From Myxococcus guangdongensis (GTDB taxonomy: Bacteria; Myxococcota; Myxococcia; Myxococcales; Myxococcaceae): DNA of 64,000 nt. Of this stretch, positions 7,498 through 16,597 are shown in pieces. The stretch covers positions 62,001 through 126,000 of the forward strand of contig NZ_JAJVKW010000002.1 in assembly GCF_024198255.1 (NCBI RefSeq), read 5' to 3'. Each line of letters begins with the position of its first letter. Within the stretch, counting starts at the first letter, position 1. The notes under the pieces were generated by a model. It saw nothing but the letters and a program-made list of their open reading frames with translations. It did not search any database and was not told the DNA's origin. The position numbers and the translations under genes are program-made.

Positions 7498-8526
7498 ATG
7501 AGCAAGCTGACGGAGAAGCTGAAGGCAGTGGCGGCGGCGGTGGCATCCATCGAGAAGCAGTTCGGTCGTGGCTCGGTGATGACGTTGGGCGGGGACACGC
7601 AGGAGCACAAGGTCGCGGTGATTCCCTCCGGCTCGGTGGGGCTGGACCGGGCGCTCGGCGTGGGCGGCTATCCCCGAGGCCGCGTGGTGGAGGTGTTCGG
7701 CAACGAGTCGTCCGGCAAGACGACGCTCACGCTGCATGCGATTGCGCAGGTCCAAGCCGCCGGCGGAGTGGCGGCGTTCATCGACGCGGAGCATGCGCTC
7801 GACATCTCCTACGCGCGCAAGCTGGGAGTGAAGGTGGAGGAGCTGCTGGTGTCCCAGCCGGACACCGGAGAGCAGGCGCTGGAAATCACCGAGCAGCTCG
7901 TTCGCTCGGGAGCCGTGGACCTCATCGTCGTGGACTCGGTGGCGGCGCTGGTGCCTCGCGCGGAAATCGAAGGTGAGATGGGCGACGCGCACATGGGCGT
8001 GCAGGCGCGGCTGATGAGTCAGGCCCTGCGCAAGCTCACGGGCGCGGTGAGCCGCTCGGGATGCTGCATCGTCTTCATCAACCAGATTCGAATGAAGATT
8101 GGCGTGATGTTCGGCAATCCCGAGACCACCACCGGAGGGAACGCGCTGAAGTTCTATTCCTCGGTGCGCATGGAGATTCGCCGCACGGGCAACCTCAAGG
8201 AGGGAGACGCCGTGGTGGGCTCGCGGGCCCGGGTGAAGGTGGTGAAGAACAAGCTGGCCCCGCCCTTCCAGGAGGCGGAGTTCGACCTGCTGTACGGCAG
8301 CGGCATCCACCGCGCCGGGGAGGTGCTGGACCTGGGCGTGGCCACGGGGCTCATCGACAAGTCCGGGAGTCACTTCAGCCTCCGAGGCGAGCGCATCGGC
8401 CAGGGAAGGGAGCGCGCCTCGGAGTGGCTGCGTGAGCACACCGACACGATGGAGGCGCTGGCCCGGGAGCTCGCGGGGACACCGCCGCTCCCCTGCCCCG
8501 CGCCCGCCGCGGAGGCCGCCGCCTAG
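7498..8526 (+). CDS. recA: RecA recombinase
   Basis: A 342-residue DNA-dependent ATPase for homologous pairing, strand exchange and SOS coprotease activity. Walker A is GNESSGKT at 68-75 (E. coli has GPESSGKT), Walker B is [10 protein letters not shown], the L1 loop contains [20 protein letters not shown], and L2 contains [21 protein letters not shown] split over the usual positions. The ATG at 7498 with GAGGGAG upstream gives the standard start; longer in-frame starts add non-homologous sequence. The C-terminus lacks the usual acidic tail and ends Pro/Ala-rich. Myxobacteria such as M. xanthus carry two RecA proteins of 342 and 358 residues; by length this fits the shorter one (from memory, unchecked). 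The stop overlaps that of the DUF1285 gene by 3 bases; recX and lexA are not adjacent. Confidence 0.95.
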   Translation: MSKLTEKLKAVAAAVASIEKQFGRGSVMTLGGDTQEHKVAVIPSGSVGLDRALGVGGYPRGRVVEVFGNESSGKTTLTLHAIAQVQAAGGVAAFIDAEHALDISYARKLGVKVEELLVSQPDTGEQALEITEQLVRSGAVDLIVVDSVAALVPRAEIEGEMGDAHMGVQARLMSQALRKLTGAVSRSGCCIVFINQIRMKIGVMFGNPETTTGGNALKFYSSVRMEIRRTGNLKEGDAVVGSRARVKVVKNKLAPPFQEAEFDLLYGSGIHRAGEVLDLGVATGLIDKSGSHFSLRGERIGQGRERASEWLREHTDTMEALARELAGTPPLPCPAPAAEAAA

Positions 8527-9032
8527 ACGGAGCCGGTCAGCGAGTCGAGGGAGAGCGCCAACGGGTGCTGGCGCTCTCCGACGCGCACCACCAGCCCGCC
8601 ACCCGGGCCCGGCTCCAACAGCTCTCCGAACTGGTACTGGCCATCTCGAGAGAAGCGCGCCTTGGCCCGACCCTGCTTCACCCGACACGTCAGGACGCCC
8701 GCGCCATCCACCTGGAGCGAATCGAGTTCCAGGGCCTCGGCGGTGCGGTCACTCAAGCGGATGGACACACGCGCGTCCGGCGTGACGTCCACGGTCCGGA
8801 CTTCGTACGCGGCGTCCTCGACCTGCACGTAGCACCAGTCCTGCCCGATGCGCAGTTGGTAGCGACCCTCGTCGTCCAGGAGGAGAGAGGTGTTGAAGAG
8901 CTCGATGATTTTGGGGTGCTCGATGGGCTCGTCGTCATGCCACCAGCGCAGGGCGGCATCGAGGCGGATGCCGCTGTCCTCGCGAGTGTGCCAGCGCTTG
9001 CCGGCGGGGGGCTGTCCGGTGGGAGGTTGCAT
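8523..9032 (-). CDS. DUF1285 family protein
   Basis: A 169-residue soluble protein of the DUF1285 family. The diagnostic order is present: a charged opening with [21 protein letters not shown] split around [13 protein letters not shown] and [12 protein letters not shown], then [14 protein letters not shown], then [17 protein letters not shown], and a beta-rich C-terminal half. Crystal structures exist for the family but no function is established. The ATG at 9032 has GAGAAGAG just upstream. It lies 58 bp downstream of the membrane glycosyltransferase-like gene on the same strand and may be the last gene of the pssA-cinA group. It ends against recA. Confidence 0.8.
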   Translation of the reverse strand: MQPPTGQPPAGKRWHTREDSGIRLDAALRWWHDDEPIEHPKIIELFNTSLLLDDEGRYQLRIGQDWCYVQVEDAAYEVRTVDVTPDARVSIRLSDRTAEALELDSLQVDGAGVLTCRVKQGRAKARFSRDGQYQFGELLEPGPGGGLVVRVGERQHPLALSLDSLTGSV

Positions 9033-9090
9033 GGCTCTTCTCTATCTGCGCGCCCATCCCGAGGGTTTCAACCCCACGGGAGGCAGCGCC

Positions 9091-10551
9091 CTACCAGTTC
9101 CGGACAAGCTCCGTGTAGCCACGGAAGGCCACCGCGCCCCAGAAGTTCACCAGCACGCCCAGCACCAACGTGCCCATCACCACGCGCTGGCGAAGCGACC
9201 AGCCCCCAATGGCGAAGAGCAACAAGAGGTAGGGCGTGTAGTCGAGGCTGAAGCGGAAGCCGAACTGCATGTAGCCCGTGTTTTGATAGAACAGACCGGG
9301 CAGCGCGCACACGGCCACGGTGAGCCACAGGGGCCAGTGCAGGCGTGGCCGCAGCTTCGGCACCAGCAGGAAGACGAGCAGCGGCAGCGTCAAAAGCAGC
9401 GTGAGCCCGCGAGGGTCATACCCGAGCTTGAGCGGCGCCAGCGACAACGAGGGCCACTTGAGGAAGGCGGCCTCCAGGTTGCGTCCCAGGTATTCCCAGT
9501 GGAAGAGGCCCCACCGGTCGATGTCCACGTTGACGCGGTTGTTGAAGAGATAGGCGTGGCCGAACTCACTCAAGCGGCCGAAGCGATACACGTTGTAGCC
9601 AGCGGCGAGCAGCCCCAGGGGCGCGGCCCCCAGGGCGAACAGGCCCACCTTCCTCGCGGCCTGCTTCCAGTGGCGCCCCAACGCCTTGAGCTGCTGCAAG
9701 CGGGGCTCGGGGCCCGGACACAGGGCCTCCAGCACGAAGAAGAGCCCCGCGAAGAACAGCGGCGTGCGCGTGAGCGTCGCCATGGAGAAGAACACGCCCG
9801 CCAGGACAGGACGACGGGCACGCAGCGCATTGCGCACGTAGAGACAGGTGAGGGCCACGCCCATGACCTCGGCGCTGAACCACACCTCGCCACGGATGGC
9901 GCAGTAGAAAAACAACGTCCCGAAGGCGAGCGTCAGCGCGAGCACGACGTTCTCGTCGCGGGTTCTCGCTGTCTCCCCTTCACGGGCAAGCAAGCGCAGC
10001 AGCGAGTAGAACAACGCCACCGCCAGCGCTCCGACGATGACGCCGAAGGAGGTGTCGTTGAACTGGTACCCGTGCAGCGCGACGAAGGGCAGCATCGCCA
10101 CGGCGGGGAACGACGGGAAGCTCACGAACCAGCGGTCGTCGGGCAGCGGCCGGCCCTCGCAGCGGACCTTCTGGCCATTCACCAGCCGCACACAGGCCCA
10201 GTCCTCCAGGTTCGGGAGCACCTGGGGATCCACGTCCAGTCGGCCCTCCAGCCACCCCTGCGCCTGATAGACGAAGTGCGGCGCGGCGCTCTGGCGCAGG
10301 AAGCGCTGCGAGCTGAAGCTGGCGAGCACGACGAACGCCACCAGGAACAACAGCACCTCCACCCGGTAGGCCGCGAACCACACGCGAAGGACGGCGCCGA
10401 CCGTGCCTCCACTTCCCACGGGCGCGGCCACTCCTTCGACGACGGAGGGGGCCGCGGGCTCCGCGGGCGCGGTGGCGGCGGGCTCGACCACGGGCGAGGG
10501 CTCCGACTCGGGTGCGGGAGGCGCGGGGCGCTTGGACTTGGAGCGACTCAT
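9091..10551 (-). CDS. Multi-spanning membrane protein, glycosyltransferase-like
   Basis: A 486-residue protein. A Pro/Ala-rich cytoplasmic N-terminus (about 1-55) precedes a membrane helix (YRVEVLLFLVAFVVLASF), then a long extracytoplasmic loop with a histidine/aspartate-containing part, then about nine more hydrophobic helices. The size, a large first periplasmic loop and the helical body recall the PMT/ArnT (GT-C) lipid-linked glycosyltransferases, but I see no clear DD or DE catalytic motif in the first loop, so the class is tentative. The ATG overlaps the cinA stop as ATGA, which indicates translational coupling. Confidence 0.7.
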   Translation of the reverse strand: MSRSKSKRPAPPAPESEPSPVVEPAATAPAEPAAPSVVEGVAAPVGSGGTVGAVLRVWFAAYRVEVLLFLVAFVVLASFSSQRFLRQSAAPHFVYQAQGWLEGRLDVDPQVLPNLEDWACVRLVNGQKVRCEGRPLPDDRWFVSFPSFPAVAMLPFVALHGYQFNDTSFGVIVGALAVALFYSLLRLLAREGETARTRDENVVLALTLAFGTLFFYCAIRGEVWFSAEVMGVALTCLYVRNALRARRPVLAGVFFSMATLTRTPLFFAGLFFVLEALCPGPEPRLQQLKALGRHWKQAARKVGLFALGAAPLGLLAAGYNVYRFGRLSEFGHAYLFNNRVNVDIDRWGLFHWEYLGRNLEAAFLKWPSLSLAPLKLGYDPRGLTLLLTLPLLVFLLVPKLRPRLHWPLWLTVAVCALPGLFYQNTGYMQFGFRFSLDYTPYLLLLFAIGGWSLRQRVVMGTLVLGVLVNFWGAVAFRGYTELVRNW

Positions 10552-11810
10552 GATTGGGCGGCGGTCAGCAGGTGCTGCCGCAGCATCTCCAGGGTGTGGG
10601 AGGCAGCGAAGAGGCGCACGCGCTCCCTGTCTCCAGAAAAGGACATGCGCTCGCACCGCGTGGCGAACCCCGGCCCCGCGAGCGCGCAGTACACAGTGCC
10701 CACCGGGTCTTCGGGAGTTCCGCCGCCGGGCCCCGCGTACCCCGTCACCGACAGGCCATATGTGGCGCCGCAGGCGGCACGTACCCCCTCGGCCATGGCC
10801 ACGGCCGTCGGCGCGGAGACCGCGGTATGACGCTCGAGCACTTCGGTGGGAACGCCCACCCAGGCGGTCTTCATCTTCTCCGAGTAGACCACCGCGCCGC
10901 CGATGAAGACGGTGCTCGAACCCGGCACCGCCGTCAGTCGCTGGGCGATGAGGCCTCCCGTGCAGCTCTCCGCCGTGGCCAGCGTGGCTCCGGCTTGCCC
11001 CAAGGCCGACAGCAGCGCGGGCGCGTACTCCTCGCCGTCCGCGGCGAAGACATGTCGGCCCAGCACGCGACGACACTCGGCCTCCACCGCGGCCAGGGCC
11101 TGGTCGGCCTCCGCTTGCGTGGGCGCCTCCGCCATCAGCTTGAGGTGATTCTCCGGCGCGTGCGTGCGGAAGCCGAACACCACCCTGGGGTGATTGGGCG
11201 CCAGGGGCGCCACGGCCAGGTCCAGCTCGGACTCGGGGATGCCCACGGTGCGCAGCAGCCGGAAGGCCCGGTAGACACGGCCCGGCCTCGTGTCCAGCTC
11301 CGCGCGGATGCGCGGCAGCACCTCGTTGTCCAAGAGGGCGCGATACTCGCGCGGCACTCCGGGCAGGAAGAACAGGCGGCATCGACCCAGCGTGAGCACG
11401 ACGAGCGGCGCGGAGCCCGCGGGGTTGCGCACCGGCTCAGAGCCCCGGGGGATTCGCGCCATGCGCATCGCGCTGGGATTGATGGGGACGCCTCGCGACG
11501 CGTAACGCTCGCGCAGCCACTCCAGGACCCGGGCGTCCTCCTCCAACGGGACACCCGCGGCGGCCGCGGCACACTCGAGGGTGAAGTCGTCCGCCGTGGG
11601 GCCCAGCCCTCCGGAGACCACCACGACATCCGCTCGCGCCGCGGCCTCGAGCAGCGTCTGGGTGATGTCCGGTCGGACGTCCCCTACGAGCACCACCCGC
11701 TCCACCTTCACGCCCAGGTCGAAGAGCCGGGCCTCCAGGTAGGTGCTGTTCGTGTCCGTGATGAGGCCGGTGACCAGCTCGTCACCCGTGCACAGCAGTT
11801 CGACCCGCAT
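10548..11810 (-). CDS. cinA: CinA: competence/damage-inducible protein with nicotinamide-nucleotide amidase domain
   Basis: A 420-residue two-domain protein of full family length. The N-terminal molybdopterin-binding-like domain (about 1-170) begins MRVELLCTGDELVTG and contains VVVVSGGLGPTADDFT. In this family it is linked to ADP-ribose pyrophosphatase activity. A linker region follows. The C-terminal PncC domain (about 255-415), which deamidates NMN to NaMN in pyridine-nucleotide salvage, has ATAESCTGGLIAQRLT with the catalytic serine, and VTGYAGPGGGTPEDPVGTV. In Gram-positive bacteria cinA can be transcribed with recA; here recA is 2 kb away and convergent. The stop overlaps the next start (ATGA). 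Confidence 0.92.
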   Translation of the reverse strand: MRVELLCTGDELVTGLITDTNSTYLEARLFDLGVKVERVVLVGDVRPDITQTLLEAAARADVVVVSGGLGPTADDFTLECAAAAAGVPLEEDARVLEWLRERYASRGVPINPSAMRMARIPRGSEPVRNPAGSAPLVVLTLGRCRLFFLPGVPREYRALLDNEVLPRIRAELDTRPGRVYRAFRLLRTVGIPESELDLAVAPLAPNHPRVVFGFRTHAPENHLKLMAEAPTQAEADQALAAVEAECRRVLGRHVFAADGEEYAPALLSALGQAGATLATAESCTGGLIAQRLTAVPGSSTVFIGGAVVYSEKMKTAWVGVPTEVLERHTAVSAPTAVAMAEGVRAACGATYGLSVTGYAGPGGGTPEDPVGTVYCALAGPGFATRCERMSFSGDRERVRLFAASHTLEMLRQHLLTAAQS

Positions 11811-12008
11811 GGGGCGCGCATCCTAGCGACACGCGAGGGCCTCGGCACGGACGGATGCGTCTTCGGGCCCCACCATCCAAGCGGGAAGCCGGGCACCTGT
11901 CAGCCCTCCCCCACCCGTTGCCAGACAGCGGCCCTGGCTGGCGGACGGTCCCCGAGCCCCGGGACGCGCCAGGCTGGGCGCGTCGACCGGCGGCCTCGGG
12001 TCTTCCAA

Positions 12009-12869
12009 TCAGAGGAAGGCGGGTCCGTCGTTGCGGGGACCCTGGCCGTCCTCGGACTCCTCGTCATCCTCTTCGTCATCGATGACGCCCGCGACGACCG
12101 CCGAGCCCGCGGAGAGCTTGCGCGCGGCCAGGTGCGTGCGCACCTGCACCGCGGACTCCACCAACCCGAGCGCGAGGTAGGCGCCACAGCAGGCCACCAG
12201 CAACCAGGCGGGATGATACTGCGTCGCGATGGCCACACCGGCGGCCACCATCAGCATGAACACGGCCGCGCTCTTCCGGTTGGGGCGGGTGTCCTTGAAG
12301 GTGCGGTAGCGCACCGTCGACACCATCAGCAGCGACAGGCCCACCACCGCCACCGCCACGGGCACGTAGGCCGACTCCTGGAGCGGCTCCCCCTGGGAGG
12401 CCACATGGTGGGAGATGATGACCGAGACGAGCATGCCCGCGGCGAGCGGGATGGGCAGGCCCACGAAGAAGCTCCCGCCACCCCCGTGCGGATTGCGCGC
12501 CGCCAGCACGTTGAAGCGCGCCAGTCGCAGCGCGCCGCACGCGGCGAACGCGAACGAGATGAACAGCCCCGCGAAACCCAGCGGCGCCAGGGCCCACTTG
12601 TAGACCAGCAGCGCGGGAGCCGCCCCGAAGGAGACGACGTCCGCCAGACTGTCCAGCTGGACCCCGAAGTCGCTCTGCGTCTTCGTCAACCGCGCGACGC
12701 GGCCGTCGAACCCATCGAAGAACATCGCGAAGAAGATGGCCAACGCGGCCTGATAGAGGTGGACCGGATCCGCCTCACCCGCGCACAGCGTGATGGCATA
12801 GAAGCCACAGAAGATGGACGTGACAGTGAAGAGGTTCGGCAGCACGAACATCAGTTTCCGTAACTTCAT
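12009..12869 (-). CDS. pssA: CDP-diacylglycerol--serine O-phosphatidyltransferase
   Basis: A 286-residue integral membrane enzyme that makes phosphatidylserine from CDP-diacylglycerol and L-serine, the first step toward phosphatidylethanolamine. The CDP-alcohol phosphatidyltransferase signature is complete: D52, D55, G56, A59, R60, G69, D73 and D77 fall at exactly the canonical spacing. Several hydrophobic helices follow. The last 30 or so residues are a highly acidic tail (DDEEDDEESED), not part of the conserved fold. The ATG has GAGGGA upstream. It heads a minus-strand series with cinA 198 bp downstream. No phosphatidylserine decarboxylase gene is next to it. Confidence 0.92.
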   Translation of the reverse strand: MKLRKLMFVLPNLFTVTSIFCGFYAITLCAGEADPVHLYQAALAIFFAMFFDGFDGRVARLTKTQSDFGVQLDSLADVVSFGAAPALLVYKWALAPLGFAGLFISFAFAACGALRLARFNVLAARNPHGGGGSFFVGLPIPLAAGMLVSVIISHHVASQGEPLQESAYVPVAVAVVGLSLLMVSTVRYRTFKDTRPNRKSAAVFMLMVAAGVAIATQYHPAWLLVACCGAYLALGLVESAVQVRTHLAARKLSAGSAVVAGVIDDEEDDEESEDGQGPRNDGPAFL

Positions 12870-12992
12870 CGATCCCTCGACTTCCTCTGATGCCCATGAG
12901 TTCCTGGCAGCAGGACGGCCGGAGAACGAACCTTAGCAGGGTTTTATTCGAGGAACCGTCAGACCCAGGGGTCGGCAAGGAGAGCAGGCGCG

Positions 12993-14114
12993 ATGGGAGA
13001 CGGGCGCTGGGTCGTGTGGGTGCTGGTCGCTGGCCTCGTCGTGGTGCTGGGGAATGTCCTTTGGGTGGCGCTGGTCCGGCGGTGGTACCGTCTGCGCACG
13101 CCCCTTCCCCAGGCCTTCAAGGCGCGGTGCGCGGACGGGTGGGAGCTGGCGGTGCACGTCCGGCGCGCGCCGGTGAAGCGCTTCGAGGAGCCGGTGCTCC
13201 TGTGCCATGGACTGGCGGCCAACCGGTTCACGTTCGACTTCGAGCCCCCCTACTCCGTGGCCCACTACCTGGCCGAAGCGGGCTTCGACTGCTTCAGCGT
13301 GGAGTGGCGGGGCACGGGGCACTCACGCCTGCCACCTCGAGGGCGGCGGTACACCGACTTCACCATCGACGACCACATCCTGCAGGACGGGCCCGCACTG
13401 CTGGAGCTGGCGCTGAAGGAGACGGGCGCGAAGCGGGCGTTCTGGTTGGGGCACTCCTTGGGCGGGCTCGTGGGTTATGGGCTGGCCCAAGGGCCGGAGG
13501 GCGCGAAGCTCGCGGGGCTGCTCACGCTCGGCGCACCCGTGCACTTCAAGTCCGAGCCGTTCCTGCGCACGCTCATCTCCCTCGGCGTGCGCGCCGCGTG
13601 GCCCGCCCGCTTCCGGCAGGAGTGGATGAGCGCCAGCCTGGCCCCGTTCCTGGGCTACGTGACGCTGCCCCTGTCCGACCTGGTGGTGAATCCGCTGCAC
13701 ATCCCTCCGCGCATCCAGCGGCAGGTCTACGCGAACATGATGTCGTCGATGAGCCGCAAGGTGCTGCTCCAGTTCCAGGACTGGATTGAGCACGACGCGT
13801 TCCGCTCATTCGACCGCACCCGCGACTGGCGCGCGGGCATCGCCGGGCTCCAGTTGCCCATCCTCGTCATGGGCGGAAGCGCGGACCGGCTCGCCACCGC
13901 GGAGAACGTGGAGAGCCAGTTCAGCCTCATCACCGCGCCGGACCGCACCCTCCATGTCTTCGGCAAGGACCGCGGCGACGCGATGGACTACGGCCATGGG
14001 GACCTGGTGTTCGGCAAGGGCGCCCCCTCGGAGGTCTATCCCCTCATCCGCGAGTGGCTCGAGAAGCATGCCACGCCGCTCACCTCCGCCGCCGAGCCTC
14101 CTCCTCCCATCTGA
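12993..14114 (+). CDS. Membrane-anchored alpha/beta hydrolase
   Basis: A 373-residue alpha/beta hydrolase of the lipase/esterase-like kind. An N-terminal membrane helix (about 6-28, rich in Val/Leu) is followed by a basic stretch and the hydrolase fold. The oxyanion region is LLCHGLAANRFTFD, the nucleophile elbow is GHSLGG with S155, and there is a late aspartate in PILVMGGSADRL. A histidine in the C-terminal GHGDLVF context could complete the triad. The ATG follows AAGGAGA. It diverges from pssA and ends 19 bp from the convergent lipoprotein gene. The substrate cannot be told; polyester, lipid or acyl ester are all possible. Confidence 0.8.
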   Translation: MGDGRWVVWVLVAGLVVVLGNVLWVALVRRWYRLRTPLPQAFKARCADGWELAVHVRRAPVKRFEEPVLLCHGLAANRFTFDFEPPYSVAHYLAEAGFDCFSVEWRGTGHSRLPPRGRRYTDFTIDDHILQDGPALLELALKETGAKRAFWLGHSLGGLVGYGLAQGPEGAKLAGLLTLGAPVHFKSEPFLRTLISLGVRAAWPARFRQEWMSASLAPFLGYVTLPLSDLVVNPLHIPPRIQRQVYANMMSSMSRKVLLQFQDWIEHDAFRSFDRTRDWRAGIAGLQLPILVMGGSADRLATAENVESQFSLITAPDRTLHVFGKDRGDAMDYGHGDLVFGKGAPSEVYPLIREWLEKHATPLTSAAEPPPPI

Positions 14115-14133
14115 GCCACCGCGTGGCCGGTGC

Positions 14134-15891
14134 TCAGCGCGGTCCCGGTGCGGGCTCGACCGTTCGCTTCACGCACGGGACCTCGGTGCCCCGCGAGTCC
14201 TCGGTGTCCACACGGCCCAGGTGGATTCGAGTGGACCCGGTGCACTCGGCCCCGACGAAGCCCTGGCTGCTGTTCCTGGAGCGGAGGACGTCCACACGGA
14301 GAACACCGTCGCCCGTGGCCGCCAGCGTCGTCCGGCCGCTGTCGCGCACCTCCACGCCTCGCGCGTCGAGCGTCGCGAGCGTGTCCGCGAGCAAGGCGGC
14401 CTGACCACAGCGCTCGAGGTCCGCATCCCGCAGCATCACCCTTGCGTTCTGCGTCGCCAGCACGCAGGTCCCCGACGCGCCCCGCACCACCACGTCCTCC
14501 ACGTCCGCGACGACCTGACGCAGGTGCAGGGCGTCACCGGTGATGCCATCCGACGAGTGCACGCGCGATACGATGGCGCCCCGCAGCCGCAGCCGACCTC
14601 CCACCGCCAGCACCCCGTACTCCGCCGCGTCCTCCACATGCAGTCGCCGTGCGTCCACCTGCGAGCCCGTGAGCTGGAACGCGCCGTGGCTGCCGCTGCC
14701 GCGCACCACCACGTCCTCCAACAGCACGTTTCGCGAGGCGACCACGGCGAGCCCCGCGCGCTCGGCGCCCACGGACTGGAAGCGGCGGACCTCGAGCCTG
14801 GGTGACTGCACGACGGAGAGCGCGAGCTCGTGGCCCGCCACGCTCACGTCCTGCAGCACCAGGGTGCCCTCCACCACCGAGAACGCCGCGCCTGTTCCCG
14901 CCTGGGCCGACGAGCGCCGCACCTCGGCGTGACCGCCATCCATCCCCAGGGCCGACACCGCGCCCGAGACGGTGACGTCGTCCAACCTGGCGGAGGCCTC
15001 CGCGCCCCGAACCCGCACGGCCCGGCGGAAGGGGCCCGTGAAACGAACATCCCGGAGGCTCGCCGTCCTCGGTGACACGGGAGCCACCGAGTCCGCCGGA
15101 GGGGCTTCGAGCACGAGGCCCACGGTCTCCGGCACGCTCGCCTCGAAGCGCGAGGACTCGGCGTCGAAGCGACCGGCACGCACCTGGACACCGCCTCGAT
15201 GTTGCCCGGTGAAGGACACGTTCTGCGCGCTCACCTGTCGGCCGCGCGTCACCTGCACACCCCAGGCGCCGCCTCGGATGGTCAGGTTCCGAAGGAGCGT
15301 CACCCCCTCCTCGAAAGCGAGCGGTTGATCAGCGCCCGCGGCGCTTCGCCTCGGTGCTTCGCCGGATGGAGCCTTGCCCTTCTCTTCGGGCCGAACGGAC
15401 ATCGCGTCGGTGAGGGGGCGCGTCGCACCCTGGCCCGGTGCCGCTTCGTCCAGCGACTGGCCCTGGGAGGCCTCTCGCGGTGGTGGCTCCTGGCTCGACG
15501 ACGGGAGGGCCGTGGACGGAGCCTTCCCCGCGGACTCCACTTCGGATCCGTCGGCTCGCAGCACCACGGTCTCGGGGCCCTCGGCCACCAGCACCGTGGC
15601 GGGCCCCTTGCCCTCCAGCCGGACGCCCTCGGGCAGGGTGAAGCTCCCCCGGTACTCCCCCGCCGCCAGGTGCACCGTCAGCGTCCCCGGATGCCCCAGG
15701 GCGTCGGACAGGGACGACCAGGGCTTCTCGCGAGTGCCCTCTCCTCGCCCCTGGACCGCCGCGTCCACCCAGTGCTCGGTCCGCCCCACCTCCGGCCTGG
15801 GGACGACGGCGGGCGCCTGGGCCGGGGGCACCGGGCTCCGGCAGGCGCCCAGCACCAGGATCACGACGGTGGGAAACGTTCGGAAACGCAC
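14134..15891 (-). CDS. Exported right-handed beta-helix lipoprotein
   Basis: A 585-residue lipoprotein. The short basic start and hydrophobic run lead to the lipobox VLGAC (C17). A Pro-rich linker is followed by the DUF1565-like opening WVDAAVQGRGEGTREKPWSS, typical of beta-helix proteins, then a Ser/Pro/Glu-rich insertion (about 115-200), and then a long series of about 22-24-residue rungs with alternating Val and Asn/Asp (for example NLTIRGGAWGVQVTRGRQVS). The fold is that of pectate-lyase-like or cell-surface binding proteins; no catalytic residues stand out. It starts with GTG without a clear ribosome site, so the start is the most likely rather than certain one. Confidence 0.75.
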   Translation of the reverse strand: MRFRTFPTVVILVLGACRSPVPPAQAPAVVPRPEVGRTEHWVDAAVQGRGEGTREKPWSSLSDALGHPGTLTVHLAAGEYRGSFTLPEGVRLEGKGPATVLVAEGPETVVLRADGSEVESAGKAPSTALPSSSQEPPPREASQGQSLDEAAPGQGATRPLTDAMSVRPEEKGKAPSGEAPRRSAAGADQPLAFEEGVTLLRNLTIRGGAWGVQVTRGRQVSAQNVSFTGQHRGGVQVRAGRFDAESSRFEASVPETVGLVLEAPPADSVAPVSPRTASLRDVRFTGPFRRAVRVRGAEASARLDDVTVSGAVSALGMDGGHAEVRRSSAQAGTGAAFSVVEGTLVLQDVSVAGHELALSVVQSPRLEVRRFQSVGAERAGLAVVASRNVLLEDVVVRGSGSHGAFQLTGSQVDARRLHVEDAAEYGVLAVGGRLRLRGAIVSRVHSSDGITGDALHLRQVVADVEDVVVRGASGTCVLATQNARVMLRDADLERCGQAALLADTLATLDARGVEVRDSGRTTLAATGDGVLRVDVLRSRNSSQGFVGAECTGSTRIHLGRVDTEDSRGTEVPCVKRTVEPAPGPR

Positions 15892-16100
15892 GCGAGGAGG
15901 AAGCCTACCCCATTCCCGCCCACCCCTGCCCGGGCGCGATCAGCCGCCCACGCCAAACGATCGAAATCTCAAAGACTTTCTTTCAATCACGATCAGCCAG
16001 AATGCTTTTGCCGTGTGATTTCCGCGCGATGTGTCGGTGTCTCCGACGCGGATTCCTCCCTCTGTCTACGCCCGGTGTTTCATCGAGCCAACTTTTCGTC
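15892..16100. other. Non-coding stretch upstream of the HU promoter
   Basis: This is part of a 327-bp gene-free region. It includes the most AT-rich patch of the neighbourhood (about 15955-16015). It probably carries upstream control DNA for the HU gene and the leader of the beta-helix lipoprotein. I see no gene, repeat or clear promoter for the minus strand in it. Confidence 0.5.
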
Positions 16101-16102
16101 CG

Positions 16103-16122
16103 GAGGCCGATTTTCCGGCCTC
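16103..16122 (+). promoter_or_regulatory. Inverted repeat upstream of the HU promoter
   Basis: GAGGCCG (16103-16109) and CGGCCTC (16116-16122) form a perfect 7-bp dyad around a 6-base A/T-rich loop, 16 bp upstream of the -35 box. It could be an operator or a terminator of leftward transcription. Confidence 0.4.
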
Positions 16123-16137
16123 GGAACGCGGTCAGCA

Positions 16138-16167
16138 TTGACAGGGAAAAGAACGATTTGTTACCAC
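16138..16167 (+). promoter_or_regulatory. Promoter of the HU gene
   Basis: A perfect TTGACA -35 box (16138-16143) is followed 18 bases later by TACCAC (16162-16167), a weak -10 match, about 50 bases before the HU start. A consensus -35 is rare in this GC-rich window and fits a highly expressed nucleoid protein. Confidence 0.55.
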
Positions 16168-16218
16168 CGGTTGGCTTTCGCGCATTCAAGGCCAGACAAC
16201 GAAGGACGGAGGGGCGTA

Positions 16219-16488
16219 ATGACCAAGGCAGAGCTCGTCGAGGTGGTGGCGGCGCAGACACGTCTCACCAAGAAGTCGGCGGCGCAGATCCTCGACATCG
16301 TCTTCACCAACATCGGCAAGGCCGTGAAGAAGGATGCGCGCTTCAGCTACCCCGGCTTCGGCACGTGGTCCGTGCGCTCCCGCAAGGCGCGCAAGATTCG
16401 CAACCCCCAGACGAACGAGATGATGAAGCTCAAGGCGTCGAAGACCATCGGCTTCCGCCCGGCCAAGGAGCTCAAGAACTCGCTGTGA
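16219..16488 (+). CDS. hup: HU/IHF-family DNA-binding protein
   Basis: An 89-residue histone-like protein that bends and compacts DNA as a dimer. It has the full HU layout: helical N-terminus (MTKAELVEVVAAQTRLTKKS), the YPGFGTWSVRSRKARKIRNP strand region leading to the DNA-binding arm with a proline at the tip, and the closing KTIGFRPAKELKNSL. The arm is basic and has lost the usual GRNP wording for RKIRNP. A strong GGACGGAGGGG site precedes the ATG. It has its own promoter and is followed by a hairpin terminator, so it is monocistronic. Confidence 0.93.
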   Translation: MTKAELVEVVAAQTRLTKKSAAQILDIVFTNIGKAVKKDARFSYPGFGTWSVRSRKARKIRNPQTNEMMKLKASKTIGFRPAKELKNSL

Positions 16489-16499
16489 GCTGACGCCAC

Positions 16500-16543
16500 C
16501 CCGGTCCAGCCCGCGGAGTCCCAGGGACTCGCGCTGGGCCGGG
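16500..16543. terminator. Long imperfect hairpin between convergent genes
   Basis: The left arm CCCGGTCCAGC...GAGTCCC and right arm GGGACTC...GCTGGGCCGGG pair over most of 20 bp around a single-base turn, just past the HU stop and before the end of the opposite M23 gene. It lacks a T tract but can serve both directions. Confidence 0.6.
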
Positions 16544-16597
16544 CTCCTCCTCAGGGGCGCTACCTTCGTGGGTGGCGCCCCTGATGCATTGCGGGCC

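Noticed and set aside
8890..10830. Plus-strand open frame of 646 codons opposite DUF1285, the membrane protein and cinA
   Set aside because: It runs antisense across three genes with recognisable products and coupled starts.
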